This document shows, one piece after another, positions 11,129-23,800 of a stretch of 64,000 bases of DNA. The stretch comes from Mesodorylaimus sp. YZB2_4 (taxonomy: Eukaryota > Nematoda > Enoplea > Dorylaimida > Dorylaimidae). The translations under genes and the position numbers were made by a program. Numbering within the stretch: the first letter of the stretch is position 1; every line of letters begins with the position of its first letter. The DNA lies in contig JASANH010001575.1 in the NCBI GenBank assembly GCA_030248295.1, positions 186,001 through 250,000 of the forward strand, given 5' to 3'. Under the pieces are notes generated by a model. It was not told where the DNA came from, did no database searches, and saw only the letters and a program-made list of their open reading frames with translations.

Positions 11129-14100
11129 CTAGACGATTTTCTTGACCACCTTCTGAGTGTCTGGCTCGGCCACCACTGATTTGGCACTGGCCTTGACCGC
11201 ACTCGTTCCTCCTCCACCTTTCGGTACGCTTTCCTTGGCTTTCCTGCGCCTTTTGTAAAGGAAAACGCCACCGACGCCGACGATTACAATGAGCAGGATG
11301 ATTAATAGTGCCACGATGCCGTAAATCAAGTGAAGCCACCCTAGAACGTAGAAAACAATGATTCTCATCCCCAATAAGGAAAAGGTCAACTTACACGGAG
11401 TCTCGATATCGTCCGGGTGCTTTGTAACGTCACCTTTCGATTCGTCTGATTTTGGCGTTTCTTTCGGGCTGGAAGACGATGATTCTAGAAAAGAGGTGTG
11501 AGACTTGAGGATTTGTTGAATGGATGCACAGACATACCTTCTGGAGGTGGTTTGTCCTTTTCGATTTCCACCTTTTCGTCCTTCAATGGCTCCTCGAGTG
11601 TTTCGGACTGGGCCGGACCTTCGGAGAAGATATGACGCTGGGATCCACCGACTATGCGCTCGCCATCCTTATTAGTGTGGAGAGTGCCGCCCTGAGAGAA
11701 AATGCAATTGTGTCAAGGGAAACGAAAAACAAATGTGACTTACAATAGTTTTCTTCGTGTCTGAATTCTTTTTCTTTTCTTCTCCCTCTGGGTTCTTTTT
11801 CTTTTCTTCTCCCTCTGGGTTCTTCTTCTCTCCTTCTTCTTCTTCCTCTGCGTCCTTGAAGCCGAGATAGACTAGAAATCAGACGCATCGTTGACGAAAC
11901 ATTGTACGCTATAAGCCATCTTGTCGTAAAGTTTCTGAAATTCAGATCTTTCTTGCTGCTTTTCGGAGCCGCCCTTTCGCTTTTTATTTTGCTTTGCACG
12001 ATTCTTGTCATTTTTAGAACTGCCTGATCCATTGCCTTTGCTGGATCCGGTCCCTCCTTTCTTGCCGCTGGCCATTCCACTTTCTTTTCCGTTGCTGTTT
12101 GCCATCCCACTTCCTTCTCCTTTGCCGCTGTCTGTTCCGCTGCCTTGCTCGTTCCTGCTGGCACTTCCACCACCTTTGGCGTTGCCACTGGCACTTCCGC
12201 TTCGTTCTCCATTTCCGCTGGCCGTTCCGCTCCCTTGTTCGTTGCCGCTGGCAGCTCCGCTCCCTTCCCCCTCGCCGCTGGCACTTCCACTTCCTTGTCC
12301 GGTTCTGTTGGCACTTCCGCTCTCTTCCCTGTTGGTGTTGGCATTTCCACTGCCTCGCCCATTGGCGGTCGCAGTTCCACCCATGCCGCTGGCCGTCCCG
12401 GTCTCTTGTCCGATGTTGCTGGCGGATCCATGATTATTACCTTCCGCAAATTTTTCTTCGCGTCCTTGATTCGTTGTTTTCGTTGTCTCCTTGTTCACAC
12501 CTTCAGTCTTCTTGGTATCGTTCTCCGTCCTGTCCGACTCCTCTTTCTTCTGGGACCCGTGGCTGTGGCCCTTGTCCGATTGATTGATCTTTGGGTTCTC
12601 CTGGCCCTTCTCATTGTCCATCCCTCCAGTCTTCGAAGTTTCGCTGCCTTTGTCCTTCTTGCCAGCCGATCCTTCTTTTTTGGGGGGCTCGTGGTCCTTA
12701 TTTTTCTCTGATCCATCAGTTTCAGGGTAGCCATAGATCTTGTAACCATTGTGGAATTCTTTGCCAAGATTTCCTAGAAGCAGGTATTGTTTCCAAGACT
12801 TCCGAATGTGATCCGTCTGATTGCTTTCTTGATAGACAGCCTTGTCCATGGTGTATCCGTAGTATTTGTCTTTCTCATCACGCTGCTGTCCATCTCCGTC
12901 CTCGACCTCGACCTTGATCTGTTTGCATTTGACTTCCTCGACTATAAAACATGATATGTAACATTGAATTCAAAAAGGTGAAGTGTGACTTACCTGGGAG
13001 GGTGAACACAAAATAGTTCAAAAAATGCGCAATCGAAACCATGGTCCTATTCAGTCGGCACCAGTAGGCGAGCTGGTCCGTGGCGGCAAACACTTCTTGA
13101 GGGAGAGGGAATGTTTTAGAGAAATCACATTTATCAGCCGTGTGGTTGATTGAAATGGCGCTACCGTTCGATCGCACCATGAAACACTCGACGCTAGCAT
13201 CTTTCATGGTCGGGCACATGAGCGTGATTTGATTATTGGCCATAGTGATCTTCGTGTAGTTGCCGTATGGGAGCTGGATATCATTGTACACGATGCTGTC
13301 GAATAAAGTTGCTAAAAGTAAAAATGAGGGGAATTGCAAAAAACAACAAAATTAACGGATACAAAATATTACTTTGTCCGCCGCAGGGTTCCTTTTGGCG
13401 TTTGAATATTTTCCATTGCTCTTGCCTCGCGATTGAGAGGCAGCGCGAAGGAGAGCTAACACCGTTTCCGCACATTTTTAACTCACTAGCATCGGACGCG
13501 ATGTGCTGTTTTTTGCATGTTCCTTCGCTGGGGATTCCGCATCTCTTGCCGTCTTTGTCGACCATGAACAGTTGACCGACGGGACAGTCGGTCACATTAG
13601 CCTTGAGTCGTTCATCCAAATCACCTAGGAAAACCGAACAACTGCCTGTTTCCCATTAGCCACGTTCTCACTCCAGTCTCAGTGTCGACCGCACCGACTT
13701 TTTTTGCTGTATCCGTACCGTCGTGCGGCTGTACTAGCCTACTTTTAGCGCCGTACCCGTACCTACTGTATCATCCTTGGCGCAGCGGTATGGTCGAACC
13801 TGGCTCCAGCCTTCCCTGCACACCCTTATAATCATCCACGATGTACTCACCGAGACGGTACCCAAATGCCAGCACGTTGTCGGATAGAGTGCCATTGTTT
13901 TCGACAGAATAATTGCCGAACGGAGTGTCTTTGGTGATCTTCAAACGCAGATAGGCACCTCTCGCGGTACGGGTCTTCACGCACGGAGCCGACGCAGCGA
14001 TGGACTTGTTTGGGAACAGCAAATTCAGCGTAGCATTCAAGACGCAGTCAGCTTGAACTTCGACGACGATGGTGCCGTTCGGGTGGGGCAAACCAGTTTG

Positions 14101-14271
14101 CACGTTGTTCTTGTTGTAGTGCTTGGCGATTTTAATTTCTAAAACAAAGTTATGCGCGTTTTTTCGAAAAGTGTCGAAAAAATTATACTTACCGGACTCG
14201 CCACCCATCGTGGTCGAGACAATTGCGATCAGTATCGCCGTGGAAATTAGCAGTTTAGACGATTCGATCAT
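11129..14271 (-). CDS. Type I membrane glycoprotein with novel Cys module and Gly/Ser repeats
   Basis: Nine exons in transcript order: 14271-14193, 14138-13851, 13624-13373, 13311-12994, 12941-~12000, 11871-11744, 11691-11538, 11484-11395, 11340-11129. Phases agree and the sum gives about 820 aa. Exon 1 is a signal peptide (LLISTAILIAIVSTTMGG). Exon 2 is an Ig-like or similar beta-rich stretch with N-glycosylation sequons. Exon 3 is a Cys module (CPVG, VDKDG, TCKKQH, KMCG) shared with the gene at 32511-34602. Exon 4 is a second beta-rich domain. Exon 5 is a long hydrophilic region with about ten Gly-Ser-Ala-Ser-Gly-Asn-type repeats. Exon 6 is very acidic/lysine-rich. Exon 9 has one transmembrane helix followed by YKRRRKAK and a short tail. 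The exon 5 donor is uncertain; unspliced, the frame ends at TAG 11875. No known family. An undetected neighbouring copy may lie left of the window. Confidence 0.8.
12019..12440. repeat. Coding minisatellite (Gly/Ser/Ala/Asn repeats)
   Basis: Repeated units of roughly 24 and 48 bp (TTGCCGCTGGCACTTCCGCT-like on the + strand) encode G-S-x-S-G-N-type repeats inside exon 5 of the membrane glycoprotein gene. All units keep the reading frame. The opposite strand is also open, which is an artefact of the repeat. Confidence 0.8.
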
Positions 14272-16755
14272 TTTTAGGAGGAAAAAATTAAAAAAACTTT
14301 TAAACGAAACGAAAAACGCGAAAAATGAGCGAGAGAATTTGTTTGCAACCGCACAGAAGAAATGCACTGAATACAATGAGCTGATTGCGAGCAGCTGCGA
14401 AAGTCCTCGCCTGACTCGGCATTGTAAAGTCGTGCACGCTGGCGATTGGTCAGCTGGCCCAGGTCGCAGTCCGACTGGCTTTCGTATTCAGCCCTAACCT
14501 GACCCTTTCAAAATTATAGCAACCCAAACCCAAAATTATGAAAAAGAGGGACGCACCAAGCGAATGAATGCAAAAACCAGAACTCTTGGAAATCATCGAC
14601 AGATTCGGTTAGCATGTACGTATGGTGTAAGCACGGTCTACCCAGCATCATGTCGACAGACCCACAGATCCTGCCGCGTTTAGGGTGAGCTGCCCCAAGC
14701 GGCGGATCAGCCGGATTGAGAGCTTTGAATCCGCGCCAAAATATCTCTCTAAAGGCGTTGTATCACGCCTGTTCGCGCAGACAGCTAGAATTCACAGTTC
14801 AACTCATCCAAAAGTGATGTACGCACTATTTTGGGCCTCTTTCATTTTCTTTCCACAAAATGGTTCAATGTTGTTTTCTTCCAGCTCGCCACCGAATATT
14901 CGTTGGGATCAAAGTCCAATCGGGAACCTGACTTTGGCTGTTACTTGTGAGCCAGGGAAATCTAGCCCCCCTATATTTAGTGTGTAGTGTGATTTGCATA
15001 TCGCCTGATTTGCTGATCGACCTAGGCATGTCTATTGTGTGTAAGATTTGTTCTTCTGCGCCAGGTCAGGGAACTAGTTGTGCTCTATACCCGTGTGTAT
15101 TAGGAATGTATATAAGGAGCCCGTTCTGCGGTGCTCGAGCAGTCGCAGTCATTCGTGGTCTTCGTATTTCTTGCTTGTACGTCGGCTCGTATTGAACGAT
15201 TTCAGTTGGTTGTCAGTGGTCTGTTTGGGCAATGTTCCGTGTGCCGAGTGGACGTCGATTTCGCCCATATCCAGCCCGATCTTTGGGTAAGCAGTCTTGT
15301 TGAGTGTAACTGTTTATTGTGTCTATATTAGGCTAGGCCAGTCAACTACGTTACACTGGCAACCTCCAAGGCACTGCCATCTCTTTGCATCGCGTTCAGG
15401 CTGGAGACACAAAGCACCCATCTTTTCTTCCCCATCCCCATTCTTACCCTGTTGGTTTTTGTCCGAAATCCTTCGACCCCACTCCCGCCTGAGCGCCAAT
15501 TCCTTAATGGCTATAACTCTGGGTCGGTTCTGGATTGGGGATCGGGCTGGGTGGCCTCACACCTGGGTCGGTCAATTTAGGTGCTCTGCAGCAATGCTGC
15601 ATTCGTTGGTTAGCGGTAATCAGAGAACAACATTCAACAAGCTGAGATGAAGAGTCAGGGATTGGTTGATTTCACTTTCAGCAAAGCAGTCTAGCACTCT
15701 GGCGGAAAGACGCGTGTCTTGAAATAAAAACCTGACAGATTAGAGTGGAGTACATTCCAATATATCGATATCAGACAAATGTCATTTGAAAATAAAGAGT
15801 AAAACGTGCATTAAAAAATACTTTTAAAAGTCAAGTTCCTACTTTTCACGCACATAGCTACATCGTAGGAAAGACGATTCCATGAGTGCACTGTTACGGA
15901 TGACTTGTTGAGTTCCCTCAGCACTCTTCGTTCACACGTTCCCTCAACAGTGGCATATTTGCAGCAGGCATCTCCGTCAAATATGGCCTGCTAATCTACC
16001 AAAAAGCTGAATCTCTATACCTGCCCAAATCAAAAATAATCCATGAGTAACCAACTTGGCAAAGCGATCACTCGACATTAACGCTGATATAAATTAAAAA
16101 CAAGATGTAGATATGACTTTGATATATATACCAGAAAAATATTGTGCAGATGTGAATATTCAAATCATAACTTTTGGAAAGATATGAATATTTATTTGAG
16201 ATGGAGAATTCTGAAAGCTCTAAAGTCCTGAGTATTAAAAAACCGCGAGAAATTAAAAGTTTGAATCAAAAAGACTTTGCTTTTTACTTTTCCCAGACAC
16301 GATGGTTCACATCAGCTGTGGTTGTTACGGCTGCCGATCAAACAGAGAAAGCCGTAGTGGCCTCAAATACTCGTGCATAAGTTCCTAGCCTCGTTGGAGC
16401 TCGCGGTGTTTCGTGCCAACACCCAGCCGTCGGCTAGCCCAAGGGCGATGTGAGCACCTTGCATGTACAGAATGGTGCAGCTTCATCAAGGAGGGCAGGC
16501 GGCCTGGTTTATCCCCTTACCTCTCCAAAGCGTCATCCGTTTCTACAGGCCAGGTAGTGCGAGTGAGCTTGCACGACAGCAGTCTTCTGCAAAGCCTTGT
16601 CTAGAACCTGGTTCCTTTTTTGGCCTCTTAAAAGTCCAGCTGATTAGCCTTACGAATTCTTTTCTGATCGCAATAGAACTTTCCAGCGTACGCCGAAGGC
16701 TCAAAGTTTAAAATTCCCGCTTACGCTGCTTATGACAATAAGCCAAGGATCAAGC

Positions 16756-19378
16756 ATGCTATGCTATGCTATACTATGCTGTGCTATACTTTACTGTACC
16801 AAAAGACTTATCAGTCCACTTAGAAGGCACAGCACAATATTCAAAACGTAATAAGGCATCAAAACTGGAGATTTGCCACAACGGTCTTAAAAACAGGAAT
16901 TGAACTAAACGCGTTATCACAATCGATAACATTATTCCACAATGGCTGAGAATTCAAAACTTTGAGTAAATGCGTCCGTACGCTGTGCTTTGACTTCCAG
17001 CTGGTACGGTTGCAGGAAGCGAGGGCTGACCCGACGATTACACATGTCCGAGGGAATAAAATGTCGATTCGGGTAGAACGCGTGTCCGTGGTAAAATCGA
17101 TAAAATTGAATGAGTTTGAGGTGATTTCTTCGATCACTTAGAGTGGGACAGTTCAGTTCCTCCAACATCGCTTCATATGGCATTGTCCAGTTGTTAAGAA
17201 CGGCCCTCGCAGCAAATTTTTGTGCTTCTTCAAGATCGACTATCGATTGTTGATGAATCGGGGACCACGCCACGCAACCATATTCTAAGCGCGGTCTAAC
17301 GCATTGAAGATACACAGTTTTCAACACTTTCCAGGCAATTTTCCAAATTTCTTACGGAAAGCCCCAATCATTCGCCGGGCGGATGCAGAAATTTCATGGC
17401 AATGACGGCCAGAACGCATGTCGATGAACGAAACTGGACCAAATACTGACCCCTGAGGCACTCCAGAGATCACAGGGGCAGGCTTCGACGATGAGCCATC
17501 AACTGAAACAAATTGTGATCGATTTTCCGAATACGGAAAAATCCATTTTCGAGAGTCGGCGACAGATTATGGTCCTTCTCCAATAAATGCAGTAGGCGAT
17601 CGTGTGGCACTCTGTCAAACGCCTACCGTAGATCAAAAAATACTGCTCCCACCGTCCTGTACTCCCGCCGGGAGATCAACCAGTCGTGTGTCGTTTGGGT
17701 GACATAAATGAGCGGCCCTGTAGTTGACTAATTCTTTCGAAAGCCATGTTGATTTGATGAAAACTGAAGCCGTGGTTACAGTAAACGAAGAATGTGATTT
17801 TCTAAGATTTTTGACAAAACAGGAAGCAGAGAAATTACACGATAATTCAATGCTGGAGAGCGATCGCCAGGCTTTGGTATTGGTATGATCTTGGCGAGTT
17901 TGAAGGCTGACGGGAAACATCCTTCTGTAATCGATCGGTTAATCAAATTCGTTAATGCGGTCGAAATGGATGGTGCAAAGTTTCGAAGGATAGGCGCTGT
18001 CAAGTTGTCTGCTCCTGGGGCACTGCGTAGTTTGAGTGTGGTGAGCTGACGACAAACGAATGTCTTAGTCACTAAATAATCAGAATGGTAATCAGAATCT
18101 GGAAATGGTGGCCAATAACGGGATCGAGCATTCGAGTTAAAATTTTTCCTGAAAACGTTCTGGAGAAGTTCCGCCTTGTCTCTCGAATCTGAAAGGACTT
18201 TACCAGTCGAGTCGGTGAGGGGAGGTATTGATCGATTTTCAGGTTCAAAACGCCGCATTGCATTATATAATTCGAATGGTGAATCGGCATTAGAAAATGC
18301 TTTGTCCACGTACAAACGTTTGGCCACTCGAATGTCTTTCTTCATCTGTTTTCTAAGTCGGCAAAACCAATGGTAATCAGCGATCAGATTCGTAGATTTC
18401 CATTTTCGCCACGCACTGTTCTTTTCATGAACTAGGCGGAGCAGCTGCGACGACATCCAAGGTGGAGTTTTGGGGCGGTGCATGGGCGATCGAGGGACAG
18501 TTTCTGTTACCACATCCGTGATTCGTTTTATTAGTTGATCGCATGCTTCATCAACCGTGGGCGCCAAATCCACTAGTGACAAACAGGTCTCTCTCGAGAC
18601 TGCCCGGTTTACATAATCCCAATTAACGTTGCGTAGCCGCCAAAAAAGTCTCGTATCAGGTGGTTTGGGTGGCGGCAGATAATGCAAATTGACTGATAGT
18701 GTATCGTGATCTGATGTATGAATAGGCGGGAGCACCACGCTCGCTACATGCCGTGAAGGATCACCAAGAATACATAAATCCAGCAAAGTACGATTTCGGC
18801 GAGTAGGTCCCACAATAGTTTGCGTGCCATCGATCGATGAAATCAAGTTGAGCACCGAATTTCTGGCAGGAGATGGGTGAATCAGGTCAGCGTTTAAATC
18901 TCCAATAATGACTAGACGTCCGAATGAATTCCGAAGCAGACGAGTGCAATAACGTAGCAGATCATCAACAGCGGCAGGTAGCTGGCGCGGAATATAAGCA
19001 AATAAGCAGACGATCGATTCTGGCCCACTGCCAATGCGGAGCGGTAATACTTCCAATTGGGGCTGAAGAATACCAAAATCGACGGGTGATTTGAGACGGG
19101 TGACCAGAAAACATGATCGAATATAAACTAAAATACCGCCACCACCCTTTCGCTCGGTCTAATCGATAAATAGAGTAATTAGTTAGATTGAATAAATTGT
19201 CATCAATTGAAGGATCAATTTTAGTCTCGGCGATACCAAATACATCGTAATTCAAGGCGATAATTTCTGCTTTCACGTGGTCAATTTTTCCTAGAATACC
19301 ATTCACGTTGGAAAAACCTAGATGCAAATTACGCTCCATACAGCGCGACGTAACAACCGGTTCCACCCATAGATTCCA
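16756..19378 (-). mobile_element. Non-LTR retrotransposon, copy B: endonuclease kept, RT deleted
   Basis: On the minus strand, the frame 19387-18965 and then 19056-17776 encodes an APE-type endonuclease. It shows a SNVNGI start, an ETK motif, a GDLNAD strand and a TSDHD catalytic motif. The start of the reverse transcriptase follows (RVISLLPVLSKILENH). A one-base frameshift near 19150 (a GGTGGTGGCGG run) separates the two endonuclease frames. The RT is broken: about 315 bp around 17422 are missing compared with copy A, removing the YADD active site, and further frameshifts occur near 17330-17560. The C-terminal part is intact at 17327-16932. The 5' side abuts a foldback element at 19379, so the true 5' end is not visible. 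It cannot be autonomous. Confidence 0.88.
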
Positions 19379-21627
19379 GGGGGTCAAAGCATGGCTATAT
19401 ACTTAAGTATTCTAAGGCACCCTGAACCCCTATAAAACCGGGTTCAGCATGCTCCGACGGGTCGGCCATCACGCTGAAATTCAAAAAAATGGGCTTCCAA
19501 GGCCTCTTTTTAAAATGATTTCGCAAAAAAAGTCATTGCAAAAGGTTTTTAGCTACAAATGAGGAAGTGACGTCGACATTTCGCTTCATTCTCAAAAATG
19601 GGCAAAACAATTTGAATTTGGCGCCTCACAGGTATTCTACCGCCAGCATTACAATAAGGTGCGCGCTGGCGCGAGGCAGAAAAAGCGTGGAACAAGAAAG
19701 ATTGAGGAGGGGGAGTGGAAATGGTTGAGTAGCTGCCCTGCTTGGTTACGAAGTTTCTTAAGCTAAGTTGTGAATCCAAAGGCAGGCACTACGAGCAACT
19801 AAACACGAACACGTACATACTGTGTGCGCGAATGTTTTCTTGCCGATCAAACAGTACCTATTGTAAAAAAAACCTACAAATAAATTTTTTGTTGCATGTT
19901 GAATAGCTCAGGGTCTAACCTCAGCCGCTGTTTGCTTCTTTCGAACATTGCCTTTCTCAGTGTGCCTCAGCCTCAGCGCTTCTTTCGCAGACTTTGTGCG
20001 ATGCCAGAAAAATTTAATGTCAGGGTAACTTCGCAGAGGCAGTTAAGCTCCAAAACTTTTACTCCTGCGTAGAGTGGAACCTGCGTCACTCAGCTGTGTA
20101 ATCTGGCTCTGTACCTCTCCGCCTCCTCTCCCCATGTGTGGGTCTAGTGGGCGACAATGACCGCCAGTTGTTACTTTAAATCCATTTCGCAAGTCGAACA
20201 ACCTTTTGTACCTGAGCATCACAACAAGTGCGCCAAATTCAAAATGATTTGCCCATTTAGGGAATGAAGCGAGAGGTCGACGTCACTTCCTCATTTGTAG
20301 CTGAAAACCTTTTGCAATGACTATTTTTTCGATATCATTTTAAAAAGAGGCCTTGGAAGCCCATTTTTTTGAATTTCAGCGTGATGGCCGACCCGGTTTT
20401 ATAGGGTTCAGGGAGCCTTGGAATACTTAAGTATATAGCCATGGGTTAAAGTAAACTTCCTTGTAAAGATTGCTTGGCTACCTTTTCAAAAAAATATTTC
20501 TGAATCAGTTTTCTGGTTGAAACGACTGGCCAAAAGGGGTCTCTGGAAATTTTTCTGGCTGAAGAAGGACACTGGCCGAAATGGGTCACAGCATATCTGA
20601 GCGCCATATTATGCAAATTTGGGTCGCAATAATAAAGATCGATAATTGTCACCAAATTCATCGACGATGAAAACGCGAAAAGAAATTGCTATAGAAAATG
20701 TAAAAATGAATTTTCAAATTTCCGTCACAGTTGGTTGGGTACAAAATACGCATACGCAAACTGGCTTGTACGCAATACATACAGTGCGTGTTTTCATGTT
20801 GGCGGCTTCAACAAAATCAAAAATTATTGCGCGATTTCCGACATTGTTGTAGTACAAGAAAGGACTACCGCACAGTATAATTCACTTTTGTACCATATGT
20901 TTTATTTACTGCACGTGTTTTGTAGTCGAGAATACGAGTCAAATTATGTTAGAGAAAGTGTAGGGTTACTTTAGAAAGTTCACCAAAGAGTTCTCTCGCA
21001 GTAAGGTTGGAAGTTTGCAGCAAAATGCAATAAGTTTCAGCTAATTTACTTGGTCTCATTATTTCTCGATTTAGATTTCTTATGTACACATAAATTGTGG
21101 AGGGACGAAGAATCTGTATTCGTTTCCGCAAAGTGACTGACCTTGACATGACTGCTTAGGATTCTCGATGAAGATCCTCCCGAAGCGAGTCCGCGTGCAT
21201 GCAGGATATGAGGAAAATACCCATATTTATAAAACCTGTTGCTTTCAATTAGGCGGCCAGCAAAAGAGCTGTTTCAATACAGCGAGTGAGGGACCATTGA
21301 ACTGTAGCTTCTTAAAGACAGACTAGAAGGTAGTCGAAGGAGCTCAAAGTCGGTCGCTTGCTGATTGTAGGTTCTGCGGCCACCAAGCCATATTCTGTGC
21401 CAGGTTCTTGGATTTATAAACAGGATATATGGCAACTCGTGCCCTGAGCATTATCCTAGATTAGTATCTGCGCCGATTGTGACCCATTTCGGCCAGTGTC
21501 CTCTTTCAGCCAGAAAAATTTTCACAGACCTTTTTTGGCCAGTCGTTTCAACCAGAAAACTGATTCAGAAATATTTTTTTGAAAAGGTAGCCAAGCATTC
21601 TTTACAAGGAAGTTCACTTTAGCCCCC
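19379..21627. mobile_element. Foldback element with ~145-bp inverted arms, interrupted by a hAT-like element
   Basis: The left end begins GGGGGTCAAAG at 19379 and resumes after a nested insertion at about 20444 as GGTTAAAGTAAACTTCC. The right arm (about 21480-21627) ends GGAAGTTCACTTTAGCCCCC and is the reverse complement of 20449-20600. There is no transposase-like frame inside. It lies in the 3.9 kb absent from copy A. Confidence 0.7.
19390..20443. mobile_element. hAT-like foldback element, 1054 bp, nested
   Basis: The termini are a perfect inverted pair: CATGGCTATATACTTAAG and CTTAAGTATATAGCCATG. Similarity extends for about 240 bp in each arm. Flanking octamers GGTCAAAG (19382-19389) and GGTTAAAG (20444-20451) differ at one base, consistent with an 8-bp target duplication. 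It is inserted in the end of the surrounding foldback element. Relatives: 38402-about 39627 (both arms) and about 9690-9990 (right arm only). No transposase frame. Confidence 0.8.
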
Positions 21628-21849
21628 TTCAAATGCCCTTAGTGAACCAAGAATCCGAGTAAGCTTGAATTTCTTGCACCAGCACATGGGAGAGAGCATG
21701 ATTGGCGAGCACATGATCTGGCATGGAACCAAACTAACGTTACATCGATAACATATTCTGATTTATTTGAGAGCTCACAAATCAGTGCACGAAGAACACA
21801 GCAGGATGACACCATGGCCGTTTTGTAGAATCACCTTCAGTTTTAGCTC

Positions 21850-22466
21850 TCGATTATGATTCGTTGGAATTTTGACCATTTTCAACCACGTTCATGGGTG
21901 CGGGTGCGAGCATGCTCAGAGAACACCACCTACCTAATGCACCTGCTGTGCAGAGATTTCGGCTGAATCGGGACTGGCTGTGCACGAACACTTGCAAGAA
22001 ACCCACCGACACTGGCTCGAAAGGGATTCTGGCCCGAACGGGTTGCTGGCTGAACCAGGATGGGGCCCTGAAAAATAATCCATGATCGAACCTAACCGAA
22101 ATTTCACCCCGAAGACGTTTGTTTGAACTGACCATAAGCGGCAGCGACAAGTTCTGCGATGTCATAATTTCTGCTGTACTGTTGTGGTGGTTGACATTTC
22201 AGTTATGGGCATACAGTTAGGTGCAGTTTATGACTGAATATATCATCAGCTATTGTAGGAAAAATACGCAATACGCAAACTTGTACGCATACTTTGCGGA
22301 GTACGCAATACGCATACGCATTCAAATCAAGTATTTTTACCAACCGTAAATTGCACTCGTCTAAAATGATCTCAATTATTAGTTGTGATCAAGTTTGCTT
22401 TTCGATCCTGAATTCTATACTGTATGAATATGCTTACAGTTTTTTAAAATATAAGTATTTTTAGCT
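21850..22466. other. Duplicated stretch, no gene recognised
   Basis: Equivalent to about 3921-4540 in copy A. Short frames on both strands are preserved between copies but have no recognisable domain. It includes the TACGCAATACGC repeat. Confidence 0.5.
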
Positions 22467-22769
22467 GATTTAAATTTCTAAAAAAACTTTTGTTTAATTT
22501 ATCACGGAATAGCAATGGAAGAGCATAGCGAGCTAAATTCACCTGCTCTAAATTAAACTTCCCCCAAAAAGAAAGTTTTTTCCATGTTTTAAATTTTTCT
22601 CCAAATCTTAGAAATTATCACCCACTAAAACGTCTGAGGAGTCAGGTCAAGCAGGAAAAAACTTTTTTGGCGTAAAAAAATTTTAAACCTCCTTGCAAAT
22701 CATGAATCAAATTTTCGCTGGAAAAAAGGCCGATGCGAGAAACGCTACAAAAATAAGCCCTTCGCATAC

Positions 22770-23800
22770 TCAATCACAGCAGATCCACATCCAGTTTGAC
22801 GGACGGCTAATAGATTCCGTGGTCGTCGTCGTTGTAGTTGTCGTGGTCGTGCACTGAGGACACGAAATTGTGTAGGACTGCTGACAAAAGTCGAGTTGCT
22901 TCCAAGGACGCGCGCCCTTTCTAGTTACATTTCTCAGACCACACAGGGTGTTGCAGTCAGGAGCCACGGCCACAGCTCGTTGCAATTCACCTCGCATTCG
23001 GTCAGATTGCACTGGCGGCGGACGATGTTGGGGTTGGCGCCTAATATTTTTCTACAGTCTCCCACCAAATCTGATACGTTCGGTGTGAACAGATCTTTGG
23101 TGCAGTCGCCTCGATTATTGGCCTTGTAGAAGCTGGGCGCCGTGAACTTGCATAACTCACGCTCCCATGTTTGTTTGACTGATTTCAACAGATCGACATT
23201 AAAATTGTCTTCAAAATCCAAAGGAACTGAAAAACGTGGTCTTTCTTTTCATCGACGATACGGAGAACATTTACGTCCGCATATGGATCGAAGACTGGAT
23301 AAATGTAGAAAATGAGGCAGCCAGCATCAGTCAAATCTAGCACAGGCTCGTCTACTTCTTCAAAAATTTCCAAGAATTGCATACCAGAAATGATGATCAA
23401 GATGCGTGGCCTCGATGGTGGCCCAACGAATGTTATATCAAGCGTATTTCTGGCTAAATCAGCGAAGTCTACATCAAAATCTTCTTGATTCAAGAAGTTT
23501 TCTTGTAAGATTTTCTCAGAAGCTGACATGCTTGCAGTTATTTCTGTGACAATGTACGTGTCCCTCATAAACCCCAGGGAAAGTCGAGTGCGTTCGTCTC
23601 CTATTTCAAACAATTCAAGCAAACTTTCGCGCAGGACATCCTAGATGGCGTCGACATAATTCATGTAGTTTTAAGTATGGTAATTTGCTATGACCAGTTC
23701 GATATTCAACGAGTCGCCATTGGTGAGTTGGCCGCAAGTATTGATCAGGAGGGCGATGAGGAGGGACGACAGGGGAACATATCGATGGCAGGTCGCGTAG
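22770..23800 (-). pseudogene. von Willebrand A-like gene, copy B, disrupted
   Basis: The same VWA-like domain as 4530-5063, reading from about 23780 to 22770 on the minus strand. Visible breaks are a one-base change in length just after the start codon that destroys the signal peptide frame, a TAG replacing a Lys codon at about 23640, and frameshifts near 23225 and 22985. The 3' part, missing from copy A, shows the end of the VWA fold (a DHVFQ strand and a WERELCKF helix). A Cys-rich segment follows, then a CPQC motif, a run of 11 Thr and a short terminal sequence. Ignoring the breaks, the ancestral protein was a secreted VWA + Cys-rich + Thr-rich protein. Confidence 0.65.

Noticed and set aside
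12005-12433. Long plus-strand open frame rich in Leu/Pro
   Set aside because: It is the antisense of the Gly/Ser-repeat exon of the minus-strand glycoprotein gene. The repeat composition removes stops from both strands.
2447-19389. LTR retrotransposon or retrovirus
   Set aside because: The RT motifs plus APE endonuclease (GDLN, SDHD) identify a non-LTR LINE. No LTRs, protease, integrase or envelope were seen.
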